From contig NZ_RHUM01000005.1 in assembly GCF_003937915.1 (NCBI RefSeq), positions 166,014 to 230,013 of the forward strand: DNA of 64,000 nucleotides. Direction: 5' to 3'. The notes beneath the pieces were generated by a model. It did not search any database. It worked only from the letters and a program-made list of their open reading frames with translations, and was not told where the DNA came from. Each line of letters begins with the position of its first letter. Position 1 is the stretch's first letter. Positions 1 to 10,287 of this stretch are shown one piece after another. The DNA is from Erwinia sp. 198 (lineage in GTDB: Bacteria; Pseudomonadota; Gammaproteobacteria; Enterobacterales; Enterobacteriaceae). A program made the translations under genes and the position numbers.

Positions 1-227
1 AAAGTCTGTTTTTACAGGCATATTTATTGAGGCTATTTTGTCCAGTTTTAAGCGCTTTTCAGCGCCATGCCTGCTTCCGCACGCGTTTTGACGCGCGCTG
101 TATCTGCTTGTTTTTCTGGCCTCCGGCCCGGCTAAACGAGAACTTATCGTGTTTACCTTCCCATTTTTACCAATTTCTACCAGGCTTATTGCGTTGCTTA
201 ACTAACGTAATCTACCAGGAGGTAAAC

Positions 228-1076
228 ATGTTTCATCATTCATCGAAACTGCAATATCCGGTAAAAGTCGACAAGCCCGATCCAGAATTTGCCATGCTGT
301 TGCAGCAGGCCATCGGCGGTGTCGAAGGGGAAATACGCGTTGCTATGCAATATTTTTTCCAGGCGATGGGGACTCGCGGCGATCCACGCATTAAAGATTT
401 GCTGATCTCCACCGCTACCGAAGAGCTGGCTCATATCGAAATGCTTGGTCATGCCGTCGCGCTTAATCTTGAAGGGGCACCGCTTTCCTATCAGGAAGAA
501 TCGGCGAAGGATCCGGTAGTTAACGCTATCCTGGGCGGCATGAATCCGCGTCATATTCTGTCGTCAGGCCTGGCGGCCATGCCCGTCAACGCTAACGGGA
601 TGTCTTTTGATATGAGTCACATTTACGCTTCCGGTAACGTTGCTGCGGATATGCTGGCTAACGTTACCGCAGAGGCTACCGGCCGCGTGCTGGCAACCCG
701 TTTGTATAACCTGACGGAAGACAAAGGTATGAAGGATTTCCTTTCTTTCCTGATTGCCCGCGATACCATGCACCAACAGCAGTGGCTGGCGGTAATTGAG
801 GATATGGGCGGCATCGGTGCGTCTATGCCTGTTCCGAACAGCTTCCCGCAGTCTGAGGAGGCGCAGGAGCACTCTTATTACTGTCTGAACACTTCACTGG
901 ATAAACCGCTGCCAAAAGGCCGCTGGAGTGAAGGCCCGGCCTACGACGGCGTGGGGCAGTTTACCGCGAAAGAGAAACCGGACATCCTGGGACAGGAACC
1001 TGTCCTCGGCCCGGCCAGACCGGGATCCGGCGCGCAGAAAGAGCAGATCCAGCCGGGCGCTCCGCTGGAAAAATAA
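228..1076 (+). CDS. Manganese (non-heme) catalase
   Basis: 282-residue dimanganese catalase that splits hydrogen peroxide without heme. All five expected metal ligands are at almost the same numbers as in the Lactobacillus plantarum enzyme: Glu35, Glu66, His69, Glu149 and His182, within GVEGE, EELAH, AEA and MHQQQW. The N-terminal four-helix ferritin-like core is followed by the usual Pro/Gly-rich tail from about residue 235. The start is the ATG after AGGAGGT; the frame is open for 67 more codons upstream, but these have no family likeness. It is a single gene with its own hairpin terminator. Family assignment is very secure; the physiological trigger is not visible. Confidence 0.94.
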   Translation: MFHHSSKLQYPVKVDKPDPEFAMLLQQAIGGVEGEIRVAMQYFFQAMGTRGDPRIKDLLISTATEELAHIEMLGHAVALNLEGAPLSYQEESAKDPVVNAILGGMNPRHILSSGLAAMPVNANGMSFDMSHIYASGNVAADMLANVTAEATGRVLATRLYNLTEDKGMKDFLSFLIARDTMHQQQWLAVIEDMGGIGASMPVPNSFPQSEEAQEHSYYCLNTSLDKPLPKGRWSEGPAYDGVGQFTAKEKPDILGQEPVLGPARPGSGAQKEQIQPGAPLEK

Positions 1077-1086
1077 TGCTGTATGC

Positions 1087-1110
1087 AGGCCGCTTAATTG
1101 CGGCCTTTTT
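1087..1110 (+). terminator. Rho-independent terminator of the Mn-catalase gene
   Basis: Perfect stem GGCCGC/GCGGCC with a 6-nt loop (TTAATT), extended by an A-T pair and followed by a run of T. It starts 11 bases after the catalase stop codon. Confidence 0.85.
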
Positions 1111-1124
1111 AACGTTTAACAGCG

Positions 1125-1574
1125 TTAGCCATATTTCGCCTGATGGGCTTTTTTACGTTTCAGGTAATCTTCGTCCTCACGAAGCTTATCCCATCGGGCT
1201 TTAAAAATAGCCGCCGCTTCCGCTTTCTCTTCATTAACGTGATAAGGCAGCACCTGCCGATCTTCGTCATATTTACGGCCGCCTTTATGATTGGCGTAGC
1301 GCCTGGCTCGCGTATAGCCCATCTGAATAAATTTTCGCGCCATGTCCATACCGACAAAATCATCTTTTGCACGGTACTCTTCAAACAGCTCCATAATTTT
1401 TTTAGCCGAGGCTTCCGCAATGGCGGGCGTTTTGAAACGCCAGTGCGGTAATATTTCGCCTTTATAAGGCTCGACCATCAGGACGCCCTGTTCACCGCGC
1501 CCAACCTGATACAGCTCAGGATGCTGGCGAAAATCGATGGTTTTAAAATCCTGCTCGTAATCAAATTCCTTCAC
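1125..1574 (-). CDS. DUF4385 family protein
   Basis: 149-residue soluble protein of the DUF4385 family, recognised from the N-terminal FDYEQDFKTIDFRQHPELY and the central GMDMARKFIQMGYTRARRYAN with a Lys/Arg-rich C-terminus. No enzymatic motif is known. No signal peptide or membrane segment is seen. It is convergent with the Mn-catalase gene and lies just downstream of gsiD on the same strand, but about 60 bases apart, so it may be transcribed separately. Function unknown. Confidence 0.8.
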   Translation of the reverse strand: MKEFDYEQDFKTIDFRQHPELYQVGRGEQGVLMVEPYKGEILPHWRFKTPAIAEASAKKIMELFEEYRAKDDFVGMDMARKFIQMGYTRARRYANHKGGRKYDEDRQVLPYHVNEEKAEAAAIFKARWDKLREDEDYLKRKKAHQAKYG

Positions 1575-1635
1575 GGCCCACCTCTGGGTAAAAAGGTAAG
1601 CCTGGCACAGGAAAAGAAAAAGGCGCCAGCATGGC

Positions 1636-2541
1636 TCAGTTTTTCAGTTTAGGATCCAGCGCGTCACGCAGCCCGTCGCCCAGCAGATTAAATGCCAGCA
1701 CGGTCAAAAAGATGGCGAGGCTGGGGAAAATCGCCACGTGCGGCGCCATCACCATATCCGCGCGCGCCTCGTTCAGCATCGCGCCCCATTCTGGCGTCGG
1801 CGGCTGCGCGCCCAGCCCCAAAAAAGAGAGGCTGGCGGCGGTGATAATCGAGGTGCCGATACGCATGGTGAAATAAACCACTACAGAGGAGAGCGTGCCC
1901 GGCAAAATATGACGCAGGATAACAGTGACATCGGAAGCGCCAATGCTTCTGGCGGATTCAATGTATGTCATCTGTTTCAGCACCAGCGTGTTACCACGCA
2001 CCAGACGCGCAAAGGCGGGGATACTAAAAATAGCCACGGCGATAACCACGTTCGCCATACCGCTGCCCATAATAGCGACCACGGCAATCGCCAATAAAAT
2101 GCCGGGGAAAGCGAAAAGCACGTCGCTGATGCGCATAATAATGCGATCCCACCAGCCTTCATAATAGCCCGCCAGCAACCCCAGCAGCGTACCGATGGCC
2201 GCGCCGATCGCTACCGAAAAAAAGCCGGAAATCAGCGATAAACGTGTTCCCAGCAGCACGCGGCTAAAAATATCGCGGCCCAGCGAATCGACGCCGAACC
2301 AGTGCATCGCCGATGGCCCTTCCGTCAGGCGATCGTAATCAAAGTAGTTTTCCGCGTCGAAGGGCGCCAGCCACGGCGCCACAAAGGCAACCGCAATCAG
2401 CAGGATAATGAAGAGGCCGGCCGTCATCGCCACCGGCTGGCGACGAAAGCGCCGCCAAAATTCCCGCCACGGCGTGCGGACGCGATGCTGCTTTATTGTT
2501 GGCATCGCGGCCAGGGCCGCGCTACGTCGCCAGTTTTTCAT
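1636..2541 (-). CDS. gsiD: Glutathione ABC transporter permease GsiD
   Basis: 301-residue inner-membrane permease of the Dpp/Opp class; E. coli GsiD is 303. It has an N-terminal cytoplasmic stretch, then about six hydrophobic segments, and an EAA-type loop ([19 protein letters not shown]) that contacts the ATPase. With GsiC it forms the channel for import of reduced glutathione. It starts 9 bases after gsiC and is the last gene of iaaA-gsiABCD. Confidence 0.95.
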   Translation of the reverse strand: MKNWRRSAALAAMPTIKQHRVRTPWREFWRRFRRQPVAMTAGLFIILLIAVAFVAPWLAPFDAENYFDYDRLTEGPSAMHWFGVDSLGRDIFSRVLLGTRLSLISGFFSVAIGAAIGTLLGLLAGYYEGWWDRIIMRISDVLFAFPGILLAIAVVAIMGSGMANVVIAVAIFSIPAFARLVRGNTLVLKQMTYIESARSIGASDVTVILRHILPGTLSSVVVYFTMRIGTSIITAASLSFLGLGAQPPTPEWGAMLNEARADMVMAPHVAIFPSLAIFLTVLAFNLLGDGLRDALDPKLKN

Positions 2542-2550
2542 CGCCCGTCC

Positions 2551-3471
2551 TTATTTGTAGCGAATAGTCGGGTTAATCGCCGCGTACAGCATATCGACAA
2601 CCAGGTTGATAAGAATAAATTCCAGTGAAAACAGCAATACTTCGGCCTGTACTACCGGGTAGTCGCGCATTTCAACCGAATCCACCAGCAGGCGGCCCAG
2701 CCCCGGCCAGTTGAAGACCACTTCCACCACAATCGAGCCGCCCAGCAGAAAGCCGAACTGTAAGCCCATCATGGTGACGACCGGGATCATCGCGTTGCGC
2801 AGGCCATGCTTGATCACCACCCATGTTTCGCGCACGCCTTTCGCCCGCGCGGTGCGCATGTAATCTTCCTGCATCACCTCCACAAAAGAGGCGCGGGTAA
2901 AACGGGCCATCACCGCAGCAACGGCCGCGCCCAGCGTGATGGAAGGCAGAATATAGTTGCGCCAGCCGTCCGCGCCAACGGTAGGCAGCCAGCCCAGCTC
3001 CACGGAGAAGATTTGCATCAGCAGCATGCCCAGCGCGAAGGCGGGAAAAGAGATGCCGGAAACGGCCAGCGTCATGCCGATACGGTCCGGCCAGCGATTG
3101 CGCCAGACGGCCGAGACGATGCCGACAGTCATGCCGAAAATCACTGACCAGACCATGCTGCTCAGCGTCAGCCACAGCGTGGGCAGAAAACGCTGGGCGA
3201 TTTCCGCCGAAACAGGCCGGCGGGAAACCATCGACTGACCAAAATCGCCCCGTATCGCCTGGCTGATAAAATGCCAGAACTGCTGGATCAGCGGCTGATC
3301 CAGGCCCAGCTGCTGACGCACCAGCGCCACCACGGTGGCGTCTGCTTCCGGCCCGGCCACCAGCCTGGCCGGATCGCCCGGCAGCATATGCACAAACAGA
3401 AAGACCAGCACCGCCACGATAAGCAAAGTGGGGATCAGGCCCAGCAGTCGTTTAATAAAATAGTTAAGCAT
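2551..3471 (-). CDS. gsiC: Glutathione ABC transporter permease GsiC
   Basis: 306-residue permease with the DppB-type N-terminal membrane anchor ([20 protein letters not shown]), a periplasmic segment and five more membrane helices. The EAA loop reads [20 protein letters not shown]. It pairs with GsiD. It lies 55 bases downstream of gsiB; that gap holds a GC-rich stem-loop, a common arrangement after a binding-protein gene. Confidence 0.95.
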   Translation of the reverse strand: MLNYFIKRLLGLIPTLLIVAVLVFLFVHMLPGDPARLVAGPEADATVVALVRQQLGLDQPLIQQFWHFISQAIRGDFGQSMVSRRPVSAEIAQRFLPTLWLTLSSMVWSVIFGMTVGIVSAVWRNRWPDRIGMTLAVSGISFPAFALGMLLMQIFSVELGWLPTVGADGWRNYILPSITLGAAVAAVMARFTRASFVEVMQEDYMRTARAKGVRETWVVIKHGLRNAMIPVVTMMGLQFGFLLGGSIVVEVVFNWPGLGRLLVDSVEMRDYPVVQAEVLLFSLEFILINLVVDMLYAAINPTIRYK

Positions 3472-3493
3472 AGGTTTCCTGACACGTTCACGA

Positions 3494-3517
3494 CGGCGCC
3501 CGCCACACCAGGCGCCG
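3494..3517 (-). other. Intercistronic stem-loop between gsiB and gsiC
   Basis: Perfect inverted repeat CGGCGCC/GGCGCCG with a 10-nt loop in the gsiB-gsiC gap, not followed by a T-run. Such hairpins after binding-protein genes usually stabilise the upstream message or reduce read-through; that role is inferred here. Confidence 0.5.
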
Positions 3518-3526
3518 CCGGAGCGG

Positions 3527-5059
3527 TTACTTCAGATCGGCCTCGTCAAAACTGAACGAAGTATCCGGCATGACATAAAAGCCCTTCAGGTTTTTGGTAT
3601 TGGCTGAAACCAGCTTTTCCACCACCAACGGCGCCCACGGACGATCGTTCCAGATGCGATCCTGCGCGTCTTTATAGAGCGAGGCTTTCTTCTGAGCGTC
3701 GGTGGTGTTTAGCGCATCGGCTAAATCCTTATCCACCTGCGGATTGCTGTAGAAAGCGGTATTGAAAATCGTCGGCGGCCAGGACTGCGTAGCGAACAGC
3801 GGCGTCAGCGCCCAGTTAGCTTCGCCCGTTGAGGCGCTCCAGCCGGTATAGAACATTTTCACGCCGCTCTCTTTCTGCCCTTTATCCTCAACCTGCGCCG
3901 CGCGCTGGCCGGCGTCCATCGCGGTGACCGTGACTTTAATGCCTACCTGCGCCAGCTGCTGCTGGGTAAACTGCAGCACTTTCTGCGCCGTGCTGTGGTT
4001 ATGGGAAGACCACAGCGTGGTGCTGAAGCCGTTCGGGTAGCCCGCTTCTTTCAGCAGCTCGCGCGCTTTCGCCGGGTTGTACTCCAGCGGCGGATAGCTT
4101 TGCGCATACTGAATTGATGGCGGCACGATACCGGTAGCCGGCGTGGCGTAACCGGCAAAGGCGACCTTCACCAACGCCTGGCGATTGATGGCATAGTTGA
4201 TGGCCTCGCGCACTTTTGGATTATCAAACGGCTTCTGCGTGACGTTAAAACTGATATAGCGCTGCATGATGGAAGGCGTGGCCACCAAATCTAATTTGCT
4301 GTTTTTTTCCAGCAGCCTGGCCTGCTCGTAAGGAACAGGGAAAGCCAGGTTCGCCTCGCCGGTTTGCAGCATTGCCGCACGGGTATTGTTATCCACTACC
4401 GGCCGCCAGGTAATGCTGTCCAGCTTCGGATAGCCGGCCTGCCAGTAGCCCGCAAATTTTTTCACCTTTACAAAATCGGTCTGATTCCAGGTTTCCAGCT
4501 CGTACGGGCCGGTGCCCACCGGATGGAAGCCGATCTCTTTGCCATATTTTTTCAGCGCGGTCGGTGAAATCATCGCCGCTGCCGGGCTGGCAAGCGTGTT
4601 GATAAAAGCGGAGAACGGCTGTTTCAGGGTAATTTTCACGGTAGTGGGATCGATCACTTCCGTCGTCGCCACCGACTTAAACAGGTTATAGCGCTTGAGG
4701 TGATTATCAGGGTTGCTGGCGCGATCCAGATTCACCTTCACCGCTTCAGCGTTGAAATCGGTGCCGTCCTGGAACCTGATGCCGCTGCGCAGTTTAATAG
4801 TGTAGGTCAGGCCGTCCTTGCTGGCGTCAAAACTCTCAGCCAGCACGTTAATCCGCTTCATCTCTTTATCAAAACCGAACAGGCCCTGATAGAAAGATTT
4901 GGCGACCGCCTGCGACAGCGTGTCGTTGGCATCATAAGGATCGAGCGTGGTGAAATTAGAGCCAACGGCGATCACCGCATCTTTAGCCGCCCAGGCCGGG
5001 ATCGCCGCCAGGCCGCTCAGGATCCCGGCAGCCAACAGCAGCTTGCGTTCAATAATCAT
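3527..5059 (-). CDS. gsiB: Glutathione-binding periplasmic protein GsiB
   Basis: 510-residue SBP_bac_5-type solute-binding protein (E. coli GsiB is 512). The signal peptide ends near residue 24 (AIPAWA-AKD). The mature part begins with the family segment [17 protein letters not shown]. It captures glutathione in the periplasm and delivers it to GsiCD. It is preceded by gsiA with a 34-base gap and is expressed leftwards in the iaaA-gsi operon. Confidence 0.95.
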   Translation of the reverse strand: MIIERKLLLAAGILSGLAAIPAWAAKDAVIAVGSNFTTLDPYDANDTLSQAVAKSFYQGLFGFDKEMKRINVLAESFDASKDGLTYTIKLRSGIRFQDGTDFNAEAVKVNLDRASNPDNHLKRYNLFKSVATTEVIDPTTVKITLKQPFSAFINTLASPAAAMISPTALKKYGKEIGFHPVGTGPYELETWNQTDFVKVKKFAGYWQAGYPKLDSITWRPVVDNNTRAAMLQTGEANLAFPVPYEQARLLEKNSKLDLVATPSIMQRYISFNVTQKPFDNPKVREAINYAINRQALVKVAFAGYATPATGIVPPSIQYAQSYPPLEYNPAKARELLKEAGYPNGFSTTLWSSHNHSTAQKVLQFTQQQLAQVGIKVTVTAMDAGQRAAQVEDKGQKESGVKMFYTGWSASTGEANWALTPLFATQSWPPTIFNTAFYSNPQVDKDLADALNTTDAQKKASLYKDAQDRIWNDRPWAPLVVEKLVSANTKNLKGFYVMPDTSFSFDEADLK

Positions 5060-5093
5060 GCTTTTTCTCCAGTGATTTTGTTATGCAGCATAT

Positions 5094-6947
5094 TCAGACG
5101 CCGCCGACGGCATGACGGGCGACATAGTGTCCCGCGCCGACTTCTACCAGCGGCGCGACTTCAGGCTCTTCGCCAACAGCCCGAATCGGGCTGGGTATCT
5201 CATCCGCCAGCAGCGCCCGTTCGCGACGGCGATGCTGCGGATCGGCTACCGGCACGGCAGACATTAATTTACGCGTATAGGGATGTTGAGGATTTTCGAA
5301 TACCGCCTGGCGCGAGCCTATCTCAACGATCTGACCAAGGTACATCACTGCCACGCGGTGGCTGATCCGTTCCACCACCGCCATATCGTGAGAGATAAAC
5401 AGAAAGGCGATGCCGAACTCCCGTTGCAGATCCATCATCAGATTGACGATTTGCGCCTGTACCGACACATCCAGCGCCGAGACGGACTCATCAGCGATCA
5501 CCACTTTAGGATTGAGCGCCAGCGCTCGCGCAATGCAAATACGCTGGCGCTGACCGCCGGAGAACTCGTGCGGATAGCGCCGGGCATGTTCCGGCAGCAG
5601 ACCGACACGCTCCAGCAGCCAGGCCACGCGCGCCTCGGCCTCTTTGCCTTTCGCCACGCCGTGCACCAGCAGCGGTTCCATAATAGAAAAACCAACCGTG
5701 AGACGTGGATCGAGCGAAGCGTAGGGATCCTGAAAGATAAACTGAATGTCGCGCCGCAGGTGAGAAAGCGCCGCGCCGCTAAGGTTGTCGATGCGCAGGC
5801 CGTTAAAGGTGATGGTGCCGCCCTGGCTGGCGACCAGCCGCAGCAGCGAACGACCGGTGGTGGATTTCCCACAGCCCGACTCGCCAACCAGCGCCAGCGT
5901 TTCACCTGCGCGCAGATCGAAACTGACCTTTTCCACGGCATGAACGCGCCGCGTGACGCGGTTCAGAATGCCGCTGCGTATATCGAACCGCGTCACCAAA
6001 TCCCGCACCTGAAGCACCGGAGGCGCGTCGTTCACCACGGTATCCTGTTTTTCCTGCGCCGTTTCGCTGTCGGCCGTTAACAATGGAAAACGAGCCGGGA
6101 AAGGCCTGCCCCGCATCGCGCCCAGCTTAGGCACCGCGGCCAGTAACGCTTTGGTATAATCCTGCTGCGGATGCTGAAAAAGAGCCTCAACCGGCCCGGT
6201 TTCTACCACGTCGCCGCGATACATCACCTGCACGCGATCGGCCATTTCCGCCACCACGCCCATATCATGGGTGATGAAAATAACGCCCATCTGCATCTCT
6301 TTTTGCAGTACGCGGATCAGCTGTAAGATTTGCGCCTGAATGGTGACATCCAGCGCCGTGGTAGGTTCGTCGGCAATCAGCAGCGCCGGACGGCAGGAAA
6401 GCGCCATCGCAATCATAACCCGCTGACGCATACCGCCAGAAAGCTGATGCGGAAAACGTCCCAGCACGTTTTTGGCCTCGGGGATGCGCACCAGATCCAG
6501 CATCCGTTCGGCTTCCTTCAGCGCCTCGCGGTGGCTTTTACCCTGATGCAGAACAATCGATTCCGCAATCTGATCGCCGACGGGAAAGACCGGATTGAGC
6601 GAGGTCATCGGTTCCTGAAAAATCATCGCCATATCCGCGCCGCGTACTCTGCGCAATCCCGATTGCGGCGTGTGCAACAGATCGATCGCTTCGCCATTGC
6701 GACGCCGGAGCCAGATTTCGCCGCTGTCGATGCGTCCCCCGCCCTGCTCCACCAGCCGCATCAGCGCCAGCGAGGTCACGGATTTCCCCGACCCGGATTC
6801 GCCTACTATCGCCAGCGTTTCGCCACGCCGCACCTCAAGCGAAAGATTTTTCACCGCCTGCACGGTATCGCCTTCCTGTGCAAAGCTGACGCTTAAGTTT
6901 TTGACCGACAAAACCTGTTCGGCGGACAGATCGGATCCACTGGCCAT
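5094..6947 (-). CDS. gsiA: Glutathione ABC transporter ATPase GsiA (double ABC)
   Basis: 617-residue fused ATPase with two ABC cassettes. Walker A motifs are GESGSGKS (about residue 49) and GESGCGKS (about residue 353). Signature motifs are LSGGMRQR and FSGGQRQR, and Walker B regions are [13 protein letters not shown] and [13 protein letters not shown]. Each half ends in an oligopeptide-transporter C-terminal extension ([15 protein letters not shown] and [15 protein letters not shown]). It powers glutathione uptake through GsiCD. It starts 9 bases after iaaA. Confidence 0.96.
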   Translation of the reverse strand: MASGSDLSAEQVLSVKNLSVSFAQEGDTVQAVKNLSLEVRRGETLAIVGESGSGKSVTSLALMRLVEQGGGRIDSGEIWLRRRNGEAIDLLHTPQSGLRRVRGADMAMIFQEPMTSLNPVFPVGDQIAESIVLHQGKSHREALKEAERMLDLVRIPEAKNVLGRFPHQLSGGMRQRVMIAMALSCRPALLIADEPTTALDVTIQAQILQLIRVLQKEMQMGVIFITHDMGVVAEMADRVQVMYRGDVVETGPVEALFQHPQQDYTKALLAAVPKLGAMRGRPFPARFPLLTADSETAQEKQDTVVNDAPPVLQVRDLVTRFDIRSGILNRVTRRVHAVEKVSFDLRAGETLALVGESGCGKSTTGRSLLRLVASQGGTITFNGLRIDNLSGAALSHLRRDIQFIFQDPYASLDPRLTVGFSIMEPLLVHGVAKGKEAEARVAWLLERVGLLPEHARRYPHEFSGGQRQRICIARALALNPKVVIADESVSALDVSVQAQIVNLMMDLQREFGIAFLFISHDMAVVERISHRVAVMYLGQIVEIGSRQAVFENPQHPYTRKLMSAVPVADPQHRRRERALLADEIPSPIRAVGEEPEVAPLVEVGAGHYVARHAVGGV

Positions 6948-6956
6948 CCTGACTCC

Positions 6957-7919
6957 CTATTCTTCGCGATAGATTCCCACGTTTGGCGCGTCGCCCACGT
7001 AGCCAAAACCCCGATACATGCCCTCGCTGTTAAACGGCAGCGCAATATTGCCTTCGCGATCTACTGCTATCACGCCGCCGCTGCCGCCCAACACGCTGAT
7101 TTTTTCCATCACCACGCGCTCGCTGGCCTGCTTAAGCGACAGGCCGCCGTACTCCATCAGGGCGGCGATATCGTAGGCCGCCAGCGTACGCATAAACACT
7201 TCACCGCTGCCGGTGCAGGAAACCGCCACGTTAGCGTTATTGGCGTAGCAGCCCGCGCCGACAATTGGCGAGTCGCCGACACGTCCGGCCTGTTTGTTGG
7301 TCATGCCGCCGGTTGAGGTGGCTGCCGCCAGATTTCCGTACCGATCCAGCGCCACCGCGCCTACGGTGCCGAACTTACGATCGGGATCAAGCGGATCGCC
7401 GGACGACTGCGCCGCGCCGTCATGATCCAGCATGGTTTGCTGCATCTTTAAGGCCCGCTGTAACTGCTCGTAGCGTTCCGGCGTAGAAAAGAAGTCGGGC
7501 GGCACCGGCGCGAAGCCTTGCTCAACGGCAAACCGCTCCGCGCCCTCGCTAATAAACAGCACGTGCGGGCTTTTTTCCAGCACGGCACGCGCGACCAGCA
7601 CCGGATTGCGTACCTGCTTTACACCCGCGACCGCGCCCGCTTGCAGCGATCTGCCGTCCATTACGCAGGCGTCGAGTTCATGGGTGCTCTGATGGGTAAA
7701 GACCGCGCCCTTTCCCGCATTAAACAGCGGACACTCCTCCAGCAGACGCACGGCTTCCGTTACCGCATCCAGCGCGCTGCCGTCCTGCGCCAGCATAGCC
7801 TGCCCGCTGGCGACGATGTCGGAAAGCGCCTCGATATACAGCCGTTCTTTTTCTGCGCTCAGGCTGGCGCGGGCAATAGCGCCAGCGCCGCCATGGATGA
7901 CGATTGCTGCTCTGCTCAT
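6957..7919 (-). CDS. iaaA: Isoaspartyl peptidase / L-asparaginase IaaA (EcAIII type)
   Basis: 320-residue Ntn-hydrolase precursor. The autocatalytic site is at Thr185 in FGTVGAVALD; cleavage before it would give alpha and beta subunits and free the Thr nucleophile. The beta subunit carries GRVGDSPIVGAG and the substrate-binding GSGEVF segment. It degrades isoaspartyl dipeptides and asparagine, and is first in the operon with the glutathione importer, as in E. coli. It is divergent from moeA across a 253-base spacer. Confidence 0.95.
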   Translation of the reverse strand: MSRAAIVIHGGAGAIARASLSAEKERLYIEALSDIVASGQAMLAQDGSALDAVTEAVRLLEECPLFNAGKGAVFTHQSTHELDACVMDGRSLQAGAVAGVKQVRNPVLVARAVLEKSPHVLFISEGAERFAVEQGFAPVPPDFFSTPERYEQLQRALKMQQTMLDHDGAAQSSGDPLDPDRKFGTVGAVALDRYGNLAAATSTGGMTNKQAGRVGDSPIVGAGCYANNANVAVSCTGSGEVFMRTLAAYDIAALMEYGGLSLKQASERVVMEKISVLGGSGGVIAVDREGNIALPFNSEGMYRGFGYVGDAPNVGIYREE

Positions 7920-8172
7920 AATCCTTTTACCCTGCGTGCCAAATCGGCAAGAAAAACACTGTGTTAGAGTGGTTTTGTCAAATTGTGACCGTTTTTGACT
8001 ATAGGCAGCCTGTAAAGTGATGTAAAGCGGAATATAGGCAAGAAAGTAATAACGAAAGCTTATGGTTTATAACCTGTTGTTGGCTTTACGTGACCGCGCC
8101 AATAATTCACGCCATACTATTTGCCATCTGACTGTATACGCCTGCCCGGCTGTCGGGCATGCCGAGGACGCT
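7920..8172. promoter_or_regulatory. Divergent iaaA-gsi / moeAB control region
   Basis: 253 bases between the divergent iaaA and moeA starts, so it must hold both promoters. A stem-loop TGCCCG-GCTGT-CGGGCA at 8143-8159 lies 13 bases upstream of the moeA start, next to its ribosome site (GAGGACGCT-ATG). The frame is open upstream of moeA from 8062, but that stretch has no MoeA homology and is treated as leader. Confidence 0.45.
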
Positions 8173-9408
8173 ATGGAAGCTTTTACTGCGGGACTTATCT
8201 CCCTTGACGACGCGCTGTCTACTATGTTGGATCGCGTCACGCCGGTTGCAGAAACCGAAACGGTGCCGCTGACCGCGGCCACGGGCAGAATTACCGCCGC
8301 CGCCGTTATCTCTCCTGTTGATGTTCCCCCCTTTGCCAACTCCGCTATGGATGGCTACGCCGTGCGCCTGGCCGACCTGGCAACGGGTACCCCGTTACCC
8401 GTCGCCGGGAAAGCCTTTGCCGGAACGCCCTTTAGCGGCGAGTGGCCGATCGGTAGCTGCATTCGCATTATGACCGGCGCGCCTGTTCCGACAGGCGCCG
8501 AGGCCGTGGTGATGCAGGAAGAAACCGAACAGGCTGGCGAAGCAGTGCAGTTCCTGACCGTGGTCAAAGCCGGGCAGAATATTCGCCTGGCCGGTGAGGA
8601 TATCGCTCAGGGCGCCAGCGTGCTGGGTGCCGGTATTCGCCTGGGCGCGGCGGAGCTGCCGCTGCTGGCCTCGCTGGGCGTGCCGGAAGTGGCCGTCAAA
8701 CGTCGGCTGTGCGTGGCGGTATTCTCTACCGGTGATGAGCTTCAGCCGGTCGGCGAAACGCTGGCCGCCGGTCAGATCTACGACACTAACCGTTTTGCCG
8801 TGCGCCTGATGCTGGAGAAGCTGGGCTGCGAGGTGATTGACCTTGGCATTATTCGCGATAATCAGGCCGCGCTGCGCGCCGCCTTTATTGAGGCGGACAG
8901 CCGGGCCGACGTGGTGATCAGCAGCGGCGGCGTTTCGGTGGGCGAAGCAGACTACACCAAAGCGATGCTGGAAGAGCTGGGCAAAATCGGCTTCTGGAAG
9001 CTGGCGATCAAGCCGGGCAAACCCTTTGCTTTCGGCCGGCTGCAAAATAGCTGGTTCTGCGGCCTGCCGGGCAATCCCGTTTCCGCCGTGCTGACCTTTT
9101 ATCAGCTGGTGCAGCCGCTGCTGGCAAAGCTTAGCGGCCTGACCACTTCCGCGCTGCCGCCGCGCCAGCGGGTGAAAAGCGCCAGCAGCCTGAAAAAAAC
9201 GCCGGGCAGGCTTGATTTTCAGCGTGGCAAACTGTCGCGCAACGCGCTGGGCGAGCTGGAAGTCAGCAGTACCGGCGCGCAGGGCTCGCACATCTTCAGC
9301 TCTTTCAGCCAGGCGAACTGCTTTATCGTGCTGGAGCGCGATCGCGGCAACGTACAGGTTGGGGAATGGGTGGAAGTCGAGCCGTTCAACAGCCTGCTGG
9401 AGGGGTAA
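8173..9408 (+). CDS. moeA: Molybdopterin molybdenumtransferase MoeA
   Basis: 411-residue cytoplasmic enzyme that inserts molybdate into adenylylated molybdopterin, the last step of Moco synthesis. Conserved segments: [10 protein letters not shown] (about residue 57), RIMTGAPVP (about 99), the [10 protein letters not shown] loop and the GLPGNPVSA motif of the MoCF domain. The start at [12 protein letters not shown] matches the start of E. coli MoeA (MEFTTGLMSLD); 37 in-frame codons upstream are not conserved. The stop codon overlaps the moeB start by one base (TAATG), so the two are translationally coupled. Confidence 0.96.
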   Translation: MEAFTAGLISLDDALSTMLDRVTPVAETETVPLTAATGRITAAAVISPVDVPPFANSAMDGYAVRLADLATGTPLPVAGKAFAGTPFSGEWPIGSCIRIMTGAPVPTGAEAVVMQEETEQAGEAVQFLTVVKAGQNIRLAGEDIAQGASVLGAGIRLGAAELPLLASLGVPEVAVKRRLCVAVFSTGDELQPVGETLAAGQIYDTNRFAVRLMLEKLGCEVIDLGIIRDNQAALRAAFIEADSRADVVISSGGVSVGEADYTKAMLEELGKIGFWKLAIKPGKPFAFGRLQNSWFCGLPGNPVSAVLTFYQLVQPLLAKLSGLTTSALPPRQRVKSASSLKKTPGRLDFQRGKLSRNALGELEVSSTGAQGSHIFSSFSQANCFIVLERDRGNVQVGEWVEVEPFNSLLEG

Positions 9409-10160
9409 TGAAACCGGAACTGAGTGACGATGAGATGCTGCGCTACAACCGGCAGATTGTGCTGCGCGGCTTCGATTTCGACGGTCAGGAAGCGCTGAAG
9501 GCGGCAAAAGCATTAATCGTCGGGCTGGGCGGTTTAGGCTGCGCCGCCAGCCCTTACCTGGCTTCCGCGGGCGTAGGCCATTTGACGCTGCTTGATTTTG
9601 ACCACGTGTCCGTTTCTAATTTACAGCGGCAGATCCTGCATCGCGATGCGCAGGTTGGCCTGCCGAAGGTTGAGTCTGCGCGCCGCCAGCTAGGTGAAAT
9701 CAATCCGCATATCGTGCTGGAGAGCATCGATCGCCAGCCTGAAGAGGCAGAACTGGCCGATCTAATCGCCCGGCATGATGTGGTGCTGGACTGTACGGAT
9801 AACGTGGCGACTCGGGAGCAGCTAAACCGGCTCTGCTTCGCCAGTAGAACGCCGCTGGTTTCCGGCGCGGCTATCCGCATGGAAGGCCAGATTAGCGTGT
9901 TTACCTGGCAGAAAGCGGAGCCTTGCTATCGCTGCCTGAGCCGCCTCTTTGGCGATGCCGCGCTCAGTTGTGTGGAAGCGGGCGTGATGGCGCCGCTGGT
10001 CGGCGTCATCGGATCGCTCCAGGCGATGGAGACCATCCGCCTGCTTAGCAAATATGGCGATAGCGTGGCGGGAAAACTGCTGATGTATGATGCGATGACG
10101 TTGCAGTTCCGCACGCTTAAGCTTGCCAAAGATCCCTGCTGCGAGGTTTGCGGCGGCTGA
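9408..10160 (+). CDS. moeB: Molybdopterin-synthase adenylyltransferase MoeB
   Basis: 250-residue E1-like ThiF-family enzyme that adenylylates the C-terminal glycine of MoaD so that sulfur can be loaded for molybdopterin synthesis. It has the nucleotide-binding GLGGLGCAAS loop (about residue 38), LDCTDNVATR, and two CxxC zinc pairs (CYRC and CEVC). The ATG is fixed by the one-base overlap with the moeA stop. Confidence 0.95.
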   Translation: MKPELSDDEMLRYNRQIVLRGFDFDGQEALKAAKALIVGLGGLGCAASPYLASAGVGHLTLLDFDHVSVSNLQRQILHRDAQVGLPKVESARRQLGEINPHIVLESIDRQPEEAELADLIARHDVVLDCTDNVATREQLNRLCFASRTPLVSGAAIRMEGQISVFTWQKAEPCYRCLSRLFGDAALSCVEAGVMAPLVGVIGSLQAMETIRLLSKYGDSVAGKLLMYDAMTLQFRTLKLAKDPCCEVCGG

Positions 10161-10287
10161 CCTTTTTAGCGCGCCTGTTTTTGCAACGGCGCGCTCATTC
10201 CTTGTCCGTTTAGTCTGTAAAAACAACCCATTCTCCCGGCTGCCGCTATAGTTAGATCACTGCGAACGTCGCACCAGGGAGAATTGC

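Noticed and set aside
27-227. N-terminal extension of the Mn-catalase frame
   Set aside because: The 67 extra codons are Cys/Phe/Arg-rich and unlike any catalase. The ATG at 228 has a consensus ribosome site and aligns the metal ligands to family numbering.
8062-8172. Moco riboswitch upstream of moeA
   Set aside because: Only one short hairpin is visible. The multi-helix architecture and conserved loops of the Moco RNA motif are not recognisable.
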